From Parvibaculum sp. (GTDB lineage: Bacteria; Pseudomonadota; Alphaproteobacteria; Parvibaculales; Parvibaculaceae), in assembly GCA_031291615.1 (NCBI GenBank), contig JARLIS010000058.1:78196-142195 (forward strand): 64,000 nucleotides of DNA. Direction: 5' to 3'. Below, one piece after another: positions 62,333-64,000 of this stretch (position 1 is its first letter; the number at the start of each line of letters is the position of its first letter). The notes below the pieces were generated by a model. That model was given only the letters and a program-made list of their open reading frames with translations. It had not been told where the DNA came from and ran no database searches. Both the position numbers and the translations under genes were made by a program.

Positions 62333-63102
62333 TGGCGGGCGCCAGCACAGGCGATTTCGATTACGAGACAAAGGGCGGGGGCTATGCGCGGCAGCGGCGC
62401 ACCGATCCCCGTATAGCGGCGCTGGTGCATCGGGCGCTGGGTGACGCACGCACCGTGCTCAATGTCGGCGCGGGCGCGGGTTCCTACGAGCCGGAAGACC
62501 GCCATGTACTGGCGCTGGAGCCCGCGGCGGCGATGCGTGCGCAGCGTCCGCCGCATCTTGCACCCGCGATCATCGGCGTGGCGGAGAGCCTGCCTTTCGA
62601 CGATCTCTCGGTCGATGCGTCCATGGCCATGGTGACGGTGCATCAATGGCCCGATCTCGCAACGGGGCTCGGCGAGATGCGCCGCGTCACGCGCGGGCCG
62701 GTGCTCGTACTCAGCTTCGACGGCGACGCATTCGACCGCTACTGGCTCGGCGATTATGTGCCCGAGCTCATGGAGGCGGAGCGCCGCCGCATGCCTTCGA
62801 TGGCGGCGATCCGCGAAGGCCTTGGCGGACGCGTGGAAATCCTCTCCGTTCCCATTCCCGCCGATTGCGTCGACGGCTTTACGGAGGCTTTTTACGCGCG
62901 GCCCGAAATGCTGCTCGACGCCTCGGTTCGCCGCGCGCAGTCGTCATGGGGATTCATCGACAGAAGCGTCGAAGAGCGCTTCGTCGCAACGCTTTCAGCC
63001 GATCTCAAATCCGGCGCCTGGGACGACCGTTACGGCCTGTGGCGGCAGGCGCCCTTCTTCGATGGTTCGTTGCGGCTCATCGTCGGCCTGCCTGCCGCCT
63101 AG
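62332..63102 (+). CDS. Class I SAM-dependent methyltransferase
   Basis: 256 aa using GTG 62332, which shares one base with the alaS stop (TAGTG) and so is likely coupled. Motif I is TVLNVGAGAGSYEP, followed by VLALEPA (acidic residue), a SLPFDDLSVDASMAMVTVHQWPD middle, and a Met-Arg-Arg-Val-x-R-G loop (GEMRRVTRGPVLVLSFDG). This is a ubiquinone/menaquinone-type Methyltransf_11 pattern. FWLGDY-like RYWLGDYVPELMEAERRRMPS is seen in related proteins of unknown substrate. It is convergent with the GNAT gene and shares CTAG at 63099-63102. Confidence 0.85.
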   Translation: MAGASTGDFDYETKGGGYARQRRTDPRIAALVHRALGDARTVLNVGAGAGSYEPEDRHVLALEPAAAMRAQRPPHLAPAIIGVAESLPFDDLSVDASMAMVTVHQWPDLATGLGEMRRVTRGPVLVLSFDGDAFDRYWLGDYVPELMEAERRRMPSMAAIREGLGGRVEILSVPIPADCVDGFTEAFYARPEMLLDASVRRAQSSWGFIDRSVEERFVATLSADLKSGAWDDRYGLWRQAPFFDGSLRLIVGLPAA

Positions 63103-63563
63103 CGCAGAAATTTTTCCATCCGGTAATTCGTCAGCGCGACGCCGTTCGGCGTCACGGTCTGTTCGGCCACGAGGGCGTAGCCCTTTCGCGCGAAGACGGG
63201 CCGGGCGAGCTTGCTTGCTTCGGTGAAGAGCCGGGCAATGCCGAGCGCGCGGGCGCGCGCCTCGACCGCATCGCAAAGTGCGCCGCCGACGCCGGTGCCG
63301 ACGGCTTCCCTGGCGACATAGAGCATGTCGAAGTGACCGTTCTCTTCGAGCTCCGCAAAGCCGAGGATCGCACCGTCTTCCTCCGCGACGAGCGTGTGGC
63401 GCGCGCTCATGCGGGCGTGCCAGCGGTCGCGGTCGGGCGGGGCGGGCGCCCATGCGGCGACCTGCTCCGGCGTATATTCACGCAGGCCCGTCGCATGGAT
63501 CGTGTCGTAGAAGAGGCGCGTCAATGCGCCGACATCATCCGGCCTGTAGTCCCGGATGCGCAT
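63099..63563 (-). CDS. GNAT-family N-acetyltransferase
   Basis: 154 aa. The order is MRIRDYRPDDVGALTRLFYDTIH (beta1-alpha1), GAILGFAELEENGHFDMLYVAREAVGTGVGGALCDAVEARA (motif A with V-G-x-G-x-G-G acetyl-CoA loop) and ARPVFARKGYALVAEQTV (motif B). It resembles YafP/ElaA-like small GNATs. The acceptor amine is unknown. It ends in KFLR and starts 4 nt after the icd stop, so it may be read through from icd. Confidence 0.9.
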   Translation of the reverse strand: MRIRDYRPDDVGALTRLFYDTIHATGLREYTPEQVAAWAPAPPDRDRWHARMSARHTLVAEEDGAILGFAELEENGHFDMLYVAREAVGTGVGGALCDAVEARARALGIARLFTEASKLARPVFARKGYALVAEQTVTPNGVALTNYRMEKFLR

Positions 63564-63567
63564 CGGC

Positions 63568-64000
63568 TCAGGCCTGCTTCGCCAGCGCCTTTGCCAGGTT
63601 CTCGGCGAGCTTGTCGAGGAAGCCTTCGGTCGACAGCCACTTCTGCTCGGAGCCGACGAGGAGCGCGAGGTCCTTCGTCATGTAGCCGCTCTCGACCGTC
63701 GAGACGCAGGCCTTTTCGAGCGTATGGGCGAAGTTCTCAAGCTCTGGCGTGCCGTCGAGCTTGGCGCGATGGGCAAGGCCCCGCGTCCAGGCGAAGATCG
63801 AGGCGATGGAGTTGGTCGAGGTCTGTTCGCCGCGCTGGTGCTGGCGGTAGTGGCGCGTCACCGTGCCGTGGGCGGCTTCCGCTTCCATGATCTTGCCATC
63901 GGGCGTCAGCAGCACGCTGGTCATCAGGCCGAGCGAGCCGAAGCCCTGCGCGACCGAGTCCGACTGCACGTCGCCGTCGTAGTTCTTGCAGGCCCAGACA
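63568..64000 (-). CDS. icd: Isocitrate dehydrogenase (NADP+), C-terminal part
   Basis: The last 143 residues are visible; the gene runs off the right edge of the window. [72 protein letters not shown] and the C-terminal helices match the homodimeric, eukaryote-like NADP-dependent isocitrate dehydrogenase common in alphaproteobacteria. It makes 2-oxoglutarate in the TCA cycle. An internal ATG near 63969 is not the start. Confidence 0.95.
   Translation of the reverse strand, partial: VWACKNYDGDVQSDSVAQGFGSLGLMTSVLLTPDGKIMEAEAAHGTVTRHYRQHQRGEQTSTNSIASIFAWTRGLAHRAKLDGTPELENFAHTLEKACVSTVESGYMTKDLALLVGSEQKWLSTEGFLDKLAENLAKALAKQA

Overview
The window is GC-rich chromosomal DNA from an alphaproteobacterium. 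FlaF, FlbT, FliX, FlbY/FlgN-like, CckA and a FlmG-like flagellin glycosyltransferase are all hallmarks of that class. A GAAC-N7-GAAC LexA box lies before recA, and TTAA-N7-TTAA (CtrA-type) boxes lie before flagellar genes. The gene set and order suggest a Parvibaculum-like member of the Hyphomicrobiales/Parvibaculales; that genus guess comes from memory, not from a search.

Positions 1-9.5 kb hold housekeeping and accessory genes. They are the tail of an MCE/MlaD-type lipid-transport protein and its auxiliary lipoprotein, a large two-TM coiled-coil protein, an Hpt phosphotransfer protein, a ClC channel overlapping an FAD oxidoreductase, a thiolase, a GH84-type glycosidase and an Rmf/CrpP-like micro-protein. 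From 9.5 to 26 kb the content is mixed: cold-shock protein, small membrane and secreted proteins, fluoroacetate-dehalogenase-like hydrolase, an AT-rich islet with a Lys-rich small protein, a sulfatase/phosphonate monoester hydrolase, 2Fe-2S ferredoxin, GT39-like membrane protein, chorismate mutase, FNR, a DUF3574 protein behind a hairpin that masks its ribosome binding site, a methyltransferase, a three-gene MacAB-like ABC exporter, twin paralogous lipoproteins, and a VWA/MoxR pair.

Positions 26.4-55.5 kb form a nearly continuous flagellar island. In order: flgE-flgK-flgL(+); flaF, flbT, two flagellins and a FlmG-like TPR glycosyltransferase(-); FlgN-like, flgJ-type rod-binding protein and flgI(-); fliX and a dksA-like gene(+); flgH-flgA-flgG-flgF(-); fliL-fliM-DUF6468-motE(+) and a giant TPR protein(+); fliP-fliO(-); flgB-flgC-fliE-fliQ-fliR-flhB(+). 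The DNA carries a layered regulatory signature. Early genes (flgB operon, fliX, the TPR gene) have TTAA-N7-TTAA boxes. Hook, ring, rod and flagellin genes (flgE, flgI, flgF, one flagellin) have TGGC-N8-TTGC sigma-54 promoters, with an IHF consensus before flgE. fliF, fliG, fliN, flhA, flgD, fliK and motAB are absent and must lie elsewhere.

Directly after flhB comes cckA, the hybrid kinase that in relatives feeds phosphate to CtrA. The kinase and its likely target promoters therefore sit side by side. The window closes with recA (LexA box, strong terminator), alaS, a methyltransferase, a GNAT acetyltransferase and the 3' part of icd. No tRNA, rRNA, CRISPR array or insertion sequence was seen. 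I did not find a convincing wholly new system. The best leads are the masked-RBS hairpin at 18.0 kb, the twin Cys-motif lipoproteins, the TipN-like coiled-coil protein, and the CtrA/sigma-54 wiring that pulls two large TPR proteins into the flagellar regulon.
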